Shown here one piece after another: positions 13,526 through 13,818 of a stretch of DNA of 13,818 nucleotides. Below the pieces are notes generated by a model. The model was given only the letters and a program-made list of their open reading frames with translations. It was not told the origin of the DNA and ran no database searches. Origin of the DNA: JBBDIJ01 sp040880485. GTDB taxonomy: Bacteria; Bacteroidota; Rhodothermia; Balneolales; Balneolaceae. A program made the translations under genes and the position numbers. Where the stretch lies: positions 1-13,818 of the forward strand of contig JBBDIJ010000020.1 in NCBI GenBank assembly GCA_040880485.1. Reading direction: 5' to 3'. The number at the start of each line of letters is the position of its first letter. The first letter of the stretch is position 1.

Positions 13526-13818
13526 CTTGAATCGGCTGGAAGCGTTTCAATGTGCGGGCGATGCCTGATTATTGATTGGATGAATTTAATTGAGTGTGGA
13601 GGCGGCGTGGAGCTGCCAACGCAGTGCGTTGGCGGTTCGAATCCTGCTCCCCCCACTTGAATCGGCTGGAAGCGTTTCAATGTGCGGGCGATGCCTGATT
13701 ATTGATTGGATGAATTTAATTGAGTGTGGAGGCGGCGTGGAGCTGCCAACGCAGTGCGTTGGCGGTTCGAATCCTGCTCCCCCCACTTGAATCGGCTGGA
13801 AGCGTTTCAATGTGCGGG
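13504..13818 (+). repeat. 130-bp tandem repeat carrying the tRNA-Tyr 3' end, at least 2.4 copies
   Basis: Copy 1 is 13504-13633, copy 2 is 13634-13763 and copy 3 is 13764-13818, cut by the window edge. By eye the copies are identical. Each begins with the last 22 nt of tRNA-Tyr: the end of the T-stem, the T-loop TTCGAAT, the 3' acceptor strand and the discriminator A. The other 108 nt are unrelated to the tRNA body and end in an 8-bp hairpin, GCCAACGC-AGT-GCGTTGGC. The unit is not a multiple of 3 and open frames across it look like chance. The arrangement matches the E. coli tyrT locus, where rtT repeats also carry the 3' end of tRNA-Tyr. No other gene is seen in 13526-13818. Confidence 0.95.
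13609..13650 (+). other. Possible tRNA-like fold at the repeat junction (first of two)
   Basis: GGAGC (13609-13613) can pair with GCTCC (13646-13650). Inside it fit the perfect 8-bp hairpin 13615-13633 (loop AGT) and a short T-arm-like hairpin GG-TTCGAAT-CC at 13634-13644, with single T spacers on each side. This gives a small two-armed structure with acceptor-like, extra and T-like parts but no anticodon or D-arm. The same fold occurs at 13739-13780. It was found by eye and no folding energy was computed. Confidence 0.35.

Noticed and set aside
13595..13655. A second complete tRNA gene in the repeat
   Set aside because: Only the T-loop and the 3' acceptor strand are kept. There is no matching 5' acceptor of 7 bp, no D-arm and no anticodon arm, and the T-stem is reduced to two pairs.
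13586..13810. Open frames across the tandem repeats on both strands (for example minus 13321-13680 and 13586-13810, plus 13590-13790)
   Set aside because: They are built from tRNA 3' ends and the repeat, change frame at each 130-bp step and have no family features. Such frames are typical false calls over tRNA genes.
13504..13818. Attachment site of an integrative element at the tRNA-Tyr 3' end
   Set aside because: Duplicated tRNA 3' ends suggest this, but the copies are in direct 130-bp tandem with no integrase or cargo between them. An element beyond the window cannot be excluded.

Overview
The window reads as a chromosomal stretch of a bacterium in the Bacteroidota/Balneolota/Rhodothermota neighbourhood, with G+C near one half. 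This is inferred from four things: the gene order rplM-rpsI then rpsB-tsf, the near absence of Shine-Dalgarno sequences (clear exceptions are acnA and ispF), promoter-like boxes resembling TTTG/TAnnTTTG, and the mix of protein variants. No 16S rRNA is present, so the placement is tentative. Most of the window is core housekeeping sequence. I see no insertion sequence, phage, CRISPR or defence genes.

Left part (1-3300): the last 20 codons of an unrecognised plus-strand gene, then a strong terminator. Next, on the minus strand, comes a translation cluster: rplM (L13), rpsI (S9), a 204-bp spacer with palindromes, rpsB (S2, with a long charged tail) and tsf (EF-Ts). Between rplM and the divergent aconitase gene lies a perfect 16-bp palindrome that matches the FNR-family consensus exactly. 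The acnA leader also carries two hairpins and a 15-codon upstream ORF that overlaps the acnA start.

Middle (3443-9954): acnA runs rightward and converges on a minus-strand gene set transcribed right to left. In that order it holds a secreted protein of unknown function, a membrane-anchored LytR_C protein, the ribosome silencing factor rsfS, a D-2-hydroxyacid dehydrogenase that overlaps rsfS by 4 bp, and a NorM/MdtK-type MATE transporter.

Right part (10104-13818): a plus-strand operon queA-ispD-ispF-dedA covers queuosine synthesis, two non-mevalonate isoprenoid steps and a DedA membrane protein. A terminator-like hairpin ends it. Then come tRNA-Thr(UGU) and tRNA-Tyr(GUA). The 3' end of tRNA-Tyr (22 nt) is the first part of a perfect 130-bp tandem repeat that runs off the window. 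This layout resembles the E. coli tyrT/rtT locus and is the most interesting feature here. The window ends exactly 55 nt into the third copy, so the true copy number may be hidden by assembly. The order tRNA-Thr(UGU)-tRNA-Tyr(GUA) is the one found upstream of tRNA-Gly/tRNA-Thr/tuf in many bacteria, so a tuf locus may lie just beyond.
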